Below, in pieces: positions 55,197 through 64,000 of a stretch of DNA of 64,000 nt. A program made the position numbers and the translations under genes. The notes beneath the pieces are model-generated. The model searched no databases and was not told the DNA's origin. It worked only from the letters and a program-made list of their open reading frames with translations. The stretch's first letter is position 1, and every line of letters starts with the position of its first letter. Source of the stretch: Termitomyces sp. T153 (lineage: Eukaryota > Basidiomycota > Agaricomycetes > Agaricales > Lyophyllaceae); NCBI GenBank assembly GCA_018296165.2, contig JACKQL020000017.1, positions 496,001 to 560,000 of the forward strand, in the 5' to 3' direction.

Positions 55197-56176
55197 ATGT
55201 CTTTCTCAGACTCTCGCTCACCCTCGCCCTCTTCTTCTTCTCCACGCAAACGGCCCCGCACCGACGCCACTTCTGAGGAACGCAAGGAGGCCCGTGCGCA
55301 CAGAAACCGCATCGCTGCCCAGAACTCGCGGGACCGCCGCAAAGCGCAGTTTGCGTACCTCGAGCAGCGTGTTGCCGAGCTCGAAGAGGAGAACCGCATC
55401 CTCCGGGCTCGGCGCGGTGTCCCTCTCCCCCATGAGCGTGAGAACGAGGAGCTCAGGGAGCGCATCAAGACGCTCGAGCGCGGCTGGGACGCCGTCGTCA
55501 AAGCCCTCGCCGCCCAAGGCCTTCCTCTTGTCGCCCCACCAACTCCACCACCACCAGCCCCCGTATTCCCCATCTCCCCCGCACCCTCCCACTCCTCACT
55601 CGACTCCCCCGAGTCCACTCGCCACCTAGCACGGGTGGCGTCCATCGGCTCTCCGATGGCCCTGCAGCGGGTGAACTCGTCCATTTCCCACCAACCGACC
55701 CCGCCGACGACGACGCAGCTATGCAAAACTTCTTCATGGAAATCCTCGCTTCTCCCCTCCCTGCCGACCCAGCGACCCCGAGTACTGCTGCAGCGACCGC
55801 CCCGCGGTCTGCCGCGCAAACGCCCGGGAGCGTCCAGGCGCCGGCTGAGGCGGGTCCTGACGCGACAAAAGTAGCGTTAGCGTCTGGGGTGGAGGCGGAG
55901 GCGGGTGTCGAGATGGGGATGGGGATCGTGGATCTGGCAATCGGGTTGAGTAGGGGCGGAGACGTGGGCGCTGAGAGTACGGGTATCAAGGTGGATCTAG
56001 GACTGATGACGACCGACGAACAACAGCAACAACAACAACAAGGATGGGATAGCGGACTGGAGATGCAGCGTATTCTTGCGTCGCTGGGTGTGATCGAGTC
56101 ACAGCCGTCAGAGTTGGAGATTGAGCTTGGGTGGACGACGTTTGGTGTTGAAGGCACGGGTGTTGGTGTCTTTTGA
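55197..56176 (+). CDS. HAC1: HAC1/XBP1-type bZIP transcription factor, two-frame gene
   Basis: The unfolded-protein-response bZIP. From ATG 55197 the first frame reads MSFSDSRSPSPSSSS, then SEERKEARAHRNRIAAQNSR, DRRKAQFAYLEQRVAELEEE, NRILRARRG: the NRxAAQxSRDRKK-type basic region and leucine zipper of HAC1/XBP1. It runs to a stop at 55874 through a basic tail. A second frame, open from about 55530 to 56176, reads FPPTDPADDDAAMQNFFMEI, LASPLP, GIKVDLGLMTTDE, a Gln run, and LEMQRILASLGVIESQPSEL, an acidic hydrophobic activation-like end. Moving between them needs removal of a length of 3n+2, as in IRE1-spliced mRNAs. A CTG|CAGC site lies at 55662-55668. The exact intron was not resolved. Confidence 0.8.
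55662..55668 (+). promoter_or_regulatory. candidate IRE1 cleavage loop CTG|CAGC
   Basis: This heptamer equals the loop of the XBP1 3' cleavage site (cut after the third base). Three or four flanking pairs (gccc/gggt) could close it with a 6-base loop. A second identical CTGCAGC occurs at 55788-55794. The distance between the two is a multiple of three, so this pair alone would not change frame. Confidence 0.35.
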
Positions 56177-57418
56177 GCGCACAGCGTCGCTCCTTCTCGA
56201 ATCAAAAATCAAGGACACGCATCGCATCGCCCGCTGTATTCATATCACATTCATGCATCCCCTCTTCTCATGGTCATCAGCTCTCATCAGTCTTTCTTTC
56301 TTGCTTTCTCACTTACTCGTCTCCTCGTATCTATTCTCTCTCTCTCTCATCTGGTCTCTCTCGCATCTCATCTCTATCTCATTTTTTACATACACATCAC
56401 ATACATATCATCTCTCGACTCCATACATCTCTCCCGCCCCAGATCAAGATCAAGATCAAGAACCGAAATCCGCCCCACCCCACCCCACCCCACCCCGCTC
56501 GCACTCCACACGCGCAGGCAGCTCAAGCACAACCGCACATCTCAAAAGGTGAATTCTCTGCTCCTCTTCGGGGTCTGAGTAGAGGGCGCCTTGGTAGATG
56601 TTGTGTGTGCATGTGTTTTTGCTGTGTGTGCTGTGTGTGGGTGTCGGTGTTGGTGCCGGTGTTCATTGTATACCTATACTTTTCCCCTCCCCCTCTCTAC
56701 ATACATACATACCTTACGTACGTACGTACGATACCGGATACCGATACCGATGTATGGTGGAAGAATGATATGGTTTATGTGATGTGATGTTTATCTCGTA
56801 TGGGTCCGAATCTTTGTAGCAAGAGTGAAGATAATCAATAATTCTCGCATAGAGCGATGGGATTAGGTTAGGTGATTTCGGTTTTGATGTGTTGAATCGA
56901 AGGAATTTTGAAGGAAAGGAGTCCGGTTTCCGGTTTGAACGTGAAACGTTGAACGTTGAATTGCTTGGTGGTTAGTGTTGCCGTCGATAGGGGTTACGCT
57001 AAGCCGAGCTGAGCCGAAGCCGAAGCCGAAGCCAAAGCCGTGGGCCGTCTTTCCACGTCCACTAAGGTTGATTGAAATTCGAAGGTTAGAGCCTAGCTCG
57101 GTGATCACGAAGGCAGATATGATGAAAACAATGACGGGCAACTTAAATACTAAGTGGTATGGTAGAATCCGGATTGAAACAATTGTCAGGCTAAGTTCCA
57201 CTGCACTGCATGGTCGAGAGGTCTGGATTTATGCACTATTGATATCTCTACTCAGGGATGTTTAAACTAACTCATGAATCTTGCATAGATGAAGATGCTT
57301 TTTGTTTTCTTGGCGCTATGGTTCTGAAGTTCTGATTATCTTCGAAGTTTTGCATCTTTGTTTTTGGCTCTTGCTTCCAGCTCTCTATTTATTCATCCTA
57401 TCAATATCCTGTAGACAG
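56177..57418. other. 3' region of the bZIP gene with microsatellites
   Basis: Pyrimidine-rich 3' UTR-like sequence (ct-rich, 56270-56440), a (cacc/caccc)n tract (about 56473-56497), atac/acgt repeats (56698-56731) and a gccgaa hexamer run (about 57011-57036). No gene recognised. Confidence 0.5.
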
Positions 57419-57621
57419 CACTACTGGTGCTGGAATCTGTTTCTAAAAGAAAAAGGGTCAAAGAAATATGTTACACCAATTCTTTGGCCACTTTTCATCA
57501 TAGAAAAAGTCATCTTTGATTGTCTAAAGCCTTTTCCTATGAGAAATGGACCTATTGAAAATGGCATAACACATTTCTTTCTCAATATTTCTTAAAGAAA
57601 TATGATTGGCTGCCAGCAGTG
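57419..57621. mobile_element. 203 bp foldback MITE, copy B
   Basis: Begins CACTACTGGTGCTGGAATC and ends ...GGCTGCCAGCAGTG. Flanked by a perfect 3 bp duplication CAG (57416-57418 and 57622-57624). The most CpG-decayed copy: GGCGCC of copy C corresponds to GGTGCT here. Confidence 0.85.
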
Positions 57622-57654
57622 CAGTGGCACCACACACACACGTGGCCATGCATG

Positions 57655-57857
57655 CACTGCGGGCGCCGGAAATTGTTTCCCTTGGAAAAAGGGAAAAAGA
57701 AACATGTTATGCCATTTCTTTGTCAGCTTTTTGTTATGGAAAAAGTCATTTTCCATTGTCTAATGCCTTTTCCCCCATGAAACATGTGCATTAGCAATGG
57801 CATAACATATTTGTTTTGTACTTTTCCCAAGGGAAACAGCTTCCGGCGCCTGCAGTG
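57655..57857. mobile_element. 203 bp foldback MITE, copy C (youngest looking)
   Basis: Left end CACTGCGGGCGCCGGAAATT and right end (reverse complement) CACTGCAGGCGCCGGAAGCT continue to a 31 bp terminal inverted repeat with about three mismatches. The match extends loosely inward (aacatgttatgccatt and aatggcataacatatt), so the whole element can fold on itself. Flanked by a 3 bp duplication ATG (57652-57654 and 57858-57860). It lies 33 bp from copy B. No coding capacity; moved by an unidentified transposase. Confidence 0.9.
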
Positions 57858-60060
57858 ATGGTTTCTCTTTGTCTCCTGGCCACTATGGACAATGGCCCAT
57901 CATTATATTCTCTACATATATCAGACTCTTGTAGACAGTACCCTCAGTATTTTATCTGGGACTGAGGGTGAGTACTCTTTACACACATCTTGTTACACAT
58001 TTACTGGTTATACCTTGGTATTGTATTCATGTCTGATCCATAGGTATAGCCTAATATAGACTTTTATCTGGGACTGAGGTATTATATTCATGTCTGATCT
58101 AGATCTGTCTACCATACAATATTCAAGGGAGGAGGGTACTGGTCAAGATGATGATGGTCAGAGAGGACGGAGGTAACAGGAACAAAGAGGTTGGACATAG
58201 TAAGAGGTAGTGTCAAAATTGTAAGAATGCAAGGTAAGATCAATGATTGAGATAATGAGAACTTTTGAAGTGATAAAAGAATAGGGGACAATGAAGAGCT
58301 GAGAGAGGCTTAGAGGTCAAACAGATGCAGGGAAAATACACTGTGTTGACACTATGAGAATACAAGCAGCAGATTTTCAGCTTCAAGTACTCAAGAATGT
58401 CTGTAAATGATCAAATGAGTAAAACAAAGATAATGAAACTGACTGAGATCAAGAGAAAGAACTAGGGTAGTCTATGAGTAACAGCAAAAGGAAACCAAGA
58501 GAAGGTGAGGGAAAGTCAATAGCAAAGATAGAATGAATTGGGGTAGAATGTTGAATTGAGGGATATCAAATGCTCAGAGATTCAAAATTGGTTTGGACTT
58601 GTGTTGTGAGGTTCATGACATGATGGTCACTGATAACTAACCTATTACAGTTGGTTGTAGCTTAAATGATTTCTCTAAGCCCAAGTGTCAGTGAACAGAC
58701 AGTATGGAGTTGTCGCTGTTGGTTTCTGGGAGCAAAAACTTATGTTGCATTAGATCAATGAAGCTATATATAACATCTATCTATATACCAAATTGTGTGC
58801 CCACTGGAAGGCTCAGGCCTCAAAGTCTGACATGTTATACTTATAAGTACTGCTTCATTCAGAACCTCCAGTTGCAACAATGACATAATACAACATGTGA
58901 TTCAATACAGTGCCATGCTGAGCCTACCAATTCTCGCTATTCCTTGGTGCTTTTTGCTTCTACGTTTGTTATATGTTGACACAAGCCCGCCTTTGTCAAT
59001 ATGGTTACATCAGAATATATATTTTACTTGTGCTTAGATTTCACAACACCCTTTAATCCCTTCGCGTTCACATAATCCAAAACACTCATTTAGTCCAATG
59101 TCCACTTCCATCTCTTTTTCTTTGTACTTACTTCATCATAATACTGCCTTTGCTTCCCAGCTGTCTTATTTATGATTGATCTTGTCTCTTAGTCTCACTG
59201 TTTGTAAGAGAAGTTACCACCTGATTGCACCGATGATTCAAGATATCATAGATTAGATGATCGCCTGTACTCTAGATCTCGGATATTGCCGTGCTTGCAA
59301 TGGCCCATACCTGACAGATGCCGCCTGGTCCGGGTTGATCGTGTGTATTATGTACCGATTGGCCATGACATTATGGTGCGTACCCGGGCCATGTCGACGT
59401 CTTGACCGTGTCTGTGTGTTGGTTGGATATGTGTGGACCGCTACAAAGAGGATGGTACATTATGCATCCGAGACTTTTGCATGGGGACACCGAGAACCGA
59501 GGATGTGGCACAGCAGACTCGGAAGAATTTTTTAGTACTTGTGGAAGGAGTTGGATAAGGTTAGAATAAGTCGTTGAATATAAGATAAAATCAAACCGGG
59601 ATTGAAAGGCATGGTGGATTAGCCGGCGCGGGTACGCGAGCGAACAGCTGGGGCCTAGCAATAGGCATATTACATACAAGCCATAATTATCAGTGGCCAC
59701 ACTAACCTCAATCTGCAACTGCTTGTCTAAGTCGCGCCGCGTCCTAGGTGCACTGCGGAGCTCATCTATGAGTGGCTACGGGGCCAGGCCAAGTCAGCTG
59801 GCCCTACTAATTTCAGCCATCGAGTTATCACACCCCGGCCCTCGAATGATAAAAACACGAATGCCGCCGTGTTTCTCCGAGCTCACGGGCGTCCAAGCCA
59901 GTCATTGGCTGCACATACTCAGTCGGAAGTAGCACCTATTTGATCCACCTGCCTTAGAAAATCACCTGCATCTCCTTATGCCCATGATCATGGACCGCCC
60001 TCCAAGTCGATGACGGCCAACTTTTCCCAAAAGGTCTTGCGGCACGTTACAAGTGTAAGC
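57858..60060. other. 2.2 kb AT-rich region without a recognised gene
   Basis: Contains a partial duplication: tttatctgggactgagg occurs at about 57951 and 58063, and tattcatgtctgatc at about 58024 and 58087. Could be remnants of an LTR, but no partner was found. Open frames near 59257-59932 show no family pattern. Confidence 0.45.
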
Positions 60061-60065
60061 CCTGT

Positions 60066-60275
60066 TTTTCTTTTTTTTTGAGAATGCCGGACGGACGCTG
60101 TCGCCGACTCGTACGTACTAGGTAATTATTTTGCTCAGCAAGGGTCAAGCCCTCTTCTTGCGAAACGTCGTCCGCAAGTGTATTTTTTTTGGAATGCCGG
60201 ACAGACGGCCGTGCCGACCTCTTACATACATAGATGCATACTAAGCAATTGTTATGCTGAACAAGATGCCTGTTT
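60066..60275. repeat. diverged tandem duplication, about 112 bp unit
   Basis: The segment from a T run through gaatgccggacggacgctgtcgcc.. (60067-60140) is repeated from another T run through gaatgccggacagacggccgtgcc.. (60181-60270). Both continue with similar tacgtac/tacatac and taattattttgctcagcaag/caattgttatgctgaacaag phrases. No coding role seen. Confidence 0.65.
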
Positions 60276-61985
60276 ACCTTCTGCCCGGTGTGATATATAA
60301 GATAACAAGATACAATTTCTGGGAAAGTTTCAGCATCTAGATATATTGGATGTACAGCCCGATTCAACATCAACCCATCGCGGCATCGATGATCTCCTCC
60401 GAGATGGAATGTCTGAATTGTGCGCGCAGGTATGTCACGGTAATCAATTTGAAATCGTCTCAAGTCCAAGCGGAAATGAAATCTCAATGTCCCATCCGTC
60501 GTTTATTGGAATCAGGAGTCGTCGAACTCGATGATCGAAACTTGACAGTTACTACACACTGGCCATGTCAGGGACAACTTGAAGCATAAGAGTACTGAGC
60601 AGAAAAATCACCCCACAACCAGATGTAGATAACCTGGGGACCGGAAGTTGAACCAGTCCTTCGAAAGGGTTTTATGTATGTATATTCGTGACGTTCGCCA
60701 CTAGATCGTCAGTGGATTGCAGTGTATCACAGTTGACTTGATTGGTCACCTTCGGTCCGGTTTACACGTGCACGTGTCAAAGCCTGAAATACAAATTTTG
60801 CAGGTGGCGCCGATCGATCATATCTGCAATCAACTTACAAGCCGTTTTCATAACGATGAGTACTTCCTTCCCTTTTGACGCTTGTTTACTATTTAGTTGA
60901 TTGGGCTGATATACGCAGGCTTGTCAGTATTATAATCTTCAAGATTGTGTGCAGTGAGAACAGTCTCTAGAAACATATTTTCTCTCATTATGAAATATGC
61001 TTTTGACTACACTGACACTAGAAGGTCAACCAGATCGCAAGTAACACTCATTCAACGGCTATAAAGCACTCAGGAGACTACGTCAAGGATATTGACTTGA
61101 GGAATATGCACCAATATAATAATTCAGTTAATTAGGTCCGCACGGACATGTCCATCTGTCGACAGTCCTCTATTCACCGTCAACGGACCTTGAATGACTT
61201 GCCTGTTCAACTTGATACACGGAAGTATCCCGGCAGCCCGGTTGCACGAATCCTGTCAAACAACTAAATAAGGGCAAGCCAGAAGTCGTAGCACGTAGAT
61301 TCAGCGACAGGGATCAATGTCGTTCCACAATGTCTCTAAGGGCCATATCGGGGCCTTCTGTCACTGTCTAACCTACCTCGTCGCACAGGCTATCCACTGT
61401 GTCGGCTCAACGTTGGCTCTTGCTGTAGGTCCGAAATGGGGCTGAGGCTTCTGCCGGTGTGGCCATCCCCGCTTAGAACAAGCTTAAGGCTCGGGATTAC
61501 ATTCATTGTCCTTCGCACGCTAGACCGGTATACTGGACATGACCCTGACAAAAGTTAGAGAGTCTACTGAGCCAAGGTGGGTCTTCCAGGTGTTTCTCAT
61601 GGGTGTGCCTATCATGCCTATCTGCTTCTTCGTGACTTAACCAGACCCTCTGAGCCCGTCTCGCGATTTATCAGAAAAAGCGCTGAGTATCGACATATTT
61701 TCCGGAAATGGAAAATTGTACCAGGAACAGTGGGTATTTGGAGATATTCGTTCTTCTTAATATGTTGAGAATCACTAGATCATTGTTTCATTTCTCTTAG
61801 AAAGGTATCCGATCTTGACTTTCCCCGCTATCCCCGACGCAACCCTCCTTCCAAGTCACACATTGTCCAAGGATGGACATTTGACTCGCTATATAAGGCA
61901 TCTCATGAATTTCTCCTAGTTCATTACCTCCTTCTGAGCAGGTGTATCCCAACCAAACACTCTAAGTTTCTCTCAAAATCCAACA
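60276..61985. other. intergenic, upstream of the F-box gene
   Basis: No recognised gene. Includes short open frames without pattern and the promoter of the F-box gene. Confidence 0.45.
61890..61896 (+). promoter_or_regulatory. TATA box of the F-box gene
   Basis: tatataa lies 96 bp upstream of the ATG at 61986, followed by a pyrimidine-rich region (cctagttcattacctccttctg) suitable as a transcription start. Confidence 0.6.
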
Positions 61986-63548
61986 ATGTCTGGTTCTACA
62001 TCTTCATTTCCCACAGAACTCGTCCGTAAAATTGTTCTCAGCTGCCTCCTCGACCCAGAATTCTATACAAATCCCTTTGACCTGGCGAGCGTGTGCCACC
62101 AGTGGCGAGGGGTCATCATTGCGGAGAAATCACTTTGGGAGACGCTTCATATTACGTGGATCGCAGGTCCTGGCGTTCATCACTATCTGCTCCAACCTTG
62201 CATGCGCATTGCTCCGTTCGGGGTACGGGCGCAAGATATGGGCACTCCACAGGATTTTTTAAATAGGGCTCAGGATTGGCTGTCACGCTCTCGAAACGCT
62301 GACGCGAAGCTCTCTCTTTCCCTCGAGACAGACGGGACCGAGCCACGAAACCTTCTTCCTACACTTTTCACGCAGTACAGGCATCGTCTGTGTCGACTCT
62401 CGCTGACAGCATCAATGAGCACGGTGGTGCGTTTGCTGCGTTGCATACACAACCTCAACGTTCCGGCGGAATCGTTGCTGCCGCATCTTGAAGTGTTCGA
62501 GATTTACGTCGCTTATCCTTCTCCGCGGGGAACTACTCTTCGTGGACTGGCGCATTTTGATTTCAGGAAATGGAAGGCGCTGAAGTCCTTGAAAGTGCGT
62601 GGTTCAAAGCCTCGTGGTAATCGGTACGGGTTGCTCAACTGCAGAATTGTCAACGGCATACCCTTCACGCAACTTGTATATTTATATCTGGAGGATCGCA
62701 CACTCACTTTATCTGGCGCACGTGGCATTCTTGAAAAATGCGGCAGCTTGGAGGAGTTTTCAGCTTTTGTCGAACAAGAAACAGACGCTGAATTACTCCC
62801 CTTCCATGAAACAACTCTTCCCAACCTTCGAGTCATGGCTTTATCCTTCCTCCCAAAGTCAGATTATGCTTGTGGGTTCGTGGCGCGCTTATTCAGCGGG
62901 CTATCCACTCCAGCTCTCAAGGAACTCAGTGTTGATGCGCAGTATGCCATAGACGAATCGACAAGACTCGTTTCAATACTCTCCCATATGCTCCAGTCAC
63001 GTAACGACCCTCACCAACTCGAGGCGGTGACATTGATCGTTGATCTCAGTGTCGACCCAGTCATCTCCATGTTGAGAGATTTTACCAATCTCAGATATCT
63101 GCGTCTCTGTGCTCCAGTACGTGGAGCCCCTGCAGAAACCTATCTTAAGTGCGGATATTTCCAACTCCTGGAGATAATGACGCAGGCACAGAGTGAACAT
63201 TATTTCCCGTTGCTCGAAGAAATATTCATTGAAGATAATGTCCCATCCGAGATTTACGGCTTGTCATCTCTCTTCCTGGAAGATGGGAAGATGAATCCCG
63301 ATATCGCTTGTCATCTGGGATTGTTTGTGATTCAATCCCTCGTGGAGAGCAGATGCAGACCCGAGAACCATATTCGTTGTGTGTCGGTCATATGGAAAAA
63401 CGCCGGACACGATTGGTCCTCTCTTGATCTCGACACAGGTAAAAATAATTGCCCGTACAATTGCCCAGCTTTGAAAGTTAGGGAGAACTCGGTAGAAATC
63501 ATAGCCAAGTGCCTTCCACATTGCCAGCGTACCCCGGAGAATAGTTGA
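61986..63548 (+). CDS. F-box protein with leucine-rich-repeat-like C-terminus
   Basis: A single uninterrupted exon of 520 residues. The N-terminal F-box (FPTELVRKIVLSCL.., FDLASVCHQWRGVIIAEKSL, W) follows the pattern by which such proteins bind Skp1 in SCF ubiquitin ligases. The rest is a string of leucine-rich stretches about 25-30 residues apart (LPHLEVFEIYVA, WKALKSLKVRG, FTQLVYLYLEDRTLTLSG, LPNLRVMALSF, TPALKELSVDA, FTNLRYLRLCAPV), like the F-box/LRR families expanded in mushrooms. Target unknown. Frame and start are clean, with a TATA box upstream. The lack of introns is unusual for this window but common in this family. Confidence 0.85.
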   Translation: MSGSTSSFPTELVRKIVLSCLLDPEFYTNPFDLASVCHQWRGVIIAEKSLWETLHITWIAGPGVHHYLLQPCMRIAPFGVRAQDMGTPQDFLNRAQDWLSRSRNADAKLSLSLETDGTEPRNLLPTLFTQYRHRLCRLSLTASMSTVVRLLRCIHNLNVPAESLLPHLEVFEIYVAYPSPRGTTLRGLAHFDFRKWKALKSLKVRGSKPRGNRYGLLNCRIVNGIPFTQLVYLYLEDRTLTLSGARGILEKCGSLEEFSAFVEQETDAELLPFHETTLPNLRVMALSFLPKSDYACGFVARLFSGLSTPALKELSVDAQYAIDESTRLVSILSHMLQSRNDPHQLEAVTLIVDLSVDPVISMLRDFTNLRYLRLCAPVRGAPAETYLKCGYFQLLEIMTQAQSEHYFPLLEEIFIEDNVPSEIYGLSSLFLEDGKMNPDIACHLGLFVIQSLVESRCRPENHIRCVSVIWKNAGHDWSSLDLDTGKNNCPYNCPALKVRENSVEIIAKCLPHCQRTPENS

Positions 63549-64000
63549 AGTTCATCATTGGGACAGGACATTTTAGCATAGGGGGAGCGGTCTCAGACAC
63601 TGTAATATACATATCGTGACAGCTACATCATGTTCTCTGAATAAACTAATTACTTTGCGAACAAGAAGCTATTATCTATTGAAAATAAGCATGGAGCAAG
63701 CAATGAAGAGGTCTCTTGAGTCGAGAATGATCGTAGCCACGTGTCGTCCATATGGAGGGTAGGTTGAAGTCGCGGTTTGAGTCATGATATTGTCCATCAG
63801 GTACAACCAAACCAATTAACGAAGTAAAGAGGTGAGATCTGCGTCTTGGAATAACACCACTTTCCCGCAGCTGCGAATCGAATTGACAGTCCATTATGAC
63901 GTATGCACATATTTGATACGATTGTGGCGTAGTGTTTCGATGAATTCGGAGCTTTGCTTCATATTTTTCGATGTATCCATTTATATTTAGTTTTAACTCC
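63549..64000. other. 3' flank at the window edge
   Basis: AT-rich 3' sequence of the F-box gene (ctgaataaactaattac at about 63637 resembles a polyadenylation region). An open minus-strand frame (63676-63894) has no recognised pattern. Confidence 0.4.

Noticed and set aside
55668..55793. IRE1 intron between the two CTGCAGC sites of the bZIP gene
   Set aside because: The interval is a multiple of three, so removing it would not connect the two reading frames; kept only as candidate sites.
55016..55819. Long minus-strand frames opposite the bZIP gene
   Set aside because: Shadows of a GC-rich coding region; the plus strand encodes a recognisable basic-zipper.
56473..56800. Microsatellites near the bZIP 3' end read as a possible CRISPR-like array
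   Set aside because: Units are 4-6 bp simple repeats without spacers; CRISPR arrays are not expected in a fungal nuclear genome.

Overview
This 64 kb window is nuclear DNA of a filamentous basidiomycete, most likely an Agaricomycete. Coding genes are split by many 45-60 bp spliceosomal introns, the housekeeping genes are fungal (VPS53, RPR2, MRPL27/mL41, CTR-type copper transporter, proteasome alpha-3, gluconokinase, CHZ1, a HAC1/XBP1-type bZIP), and several families are typical of mushrooms (DUF6593-like, ankyrin/GNAT fusion, duplicated galactose-binding-fold secreted protein). Exon coordinates were worked out by hand from splice signals, reading phase and family conservation; none has transcript support here.

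Layout. 1-14.3 kb is a gene-dense arm: VPS53 (partial, -) and a Yippee protein (+) share a 180 bp divergent promoter, followed by RPR2 (-), mL41 (+), an unrecognised gene or remnant (-), a relic of a membrane-protein family, a BOR1-type transporter gene with a frame break, an intron-containing tRNA-Asn, a CTR copper transporter, proteasome alpha-3 (-), and a 631-residue GNAT plus ankyrin protein (-). 14.3-21.8 kb is gene-poor: a secreted two-domain protein (18.8-20.0 kb), rearranged pseudogene pieces of the same family (14.8-15.7 kb), and a pyruvate decarboxylase pseudogene.

22-42.7 kb is a transposable-element island. It holds a decayed element gene with a dioxygenase-like motif, a row of four host-gene fragments that still contain introns (condensin Cnd3, phenylalanine ammonia-lyase, MMT-type cation diffusion facilitator, iron-dependent dehydrogenase), and an element encoding an integrase-core protein (+) tail to tail with a HECT-like protein (-). 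A younger 6.1 kb LTR element with a perfect 5 bp target-site duplication is inserted into the HECT-like gene. The old island is CpG-poor, whereas the LTR element is CpG-rich. Every substitution I could find between its two LTRs is a CpG transition, which points to methylation-driven CpG decay.

42.8-49.6 kb returns to genes: a paralogue of the GNAT/ankyrin gene with one nonsense codon, gluconokinase, a DUF6593-like protein and CHZ1. 49.6-64 kb has long gene-free stretches, a Ty1/copia relic, three copies of a 203 bp foldback MITE, the HAC1-like bZIP gene whose C-terminal half lies in a second reading frame, and an intact F-box protein gene. The host genes act in trafficking, RNA processing, mitochondrial translation, metal and anion transport, proteolysis, chromatin and the unfolded-protein response, and do not form one pathway cluster.
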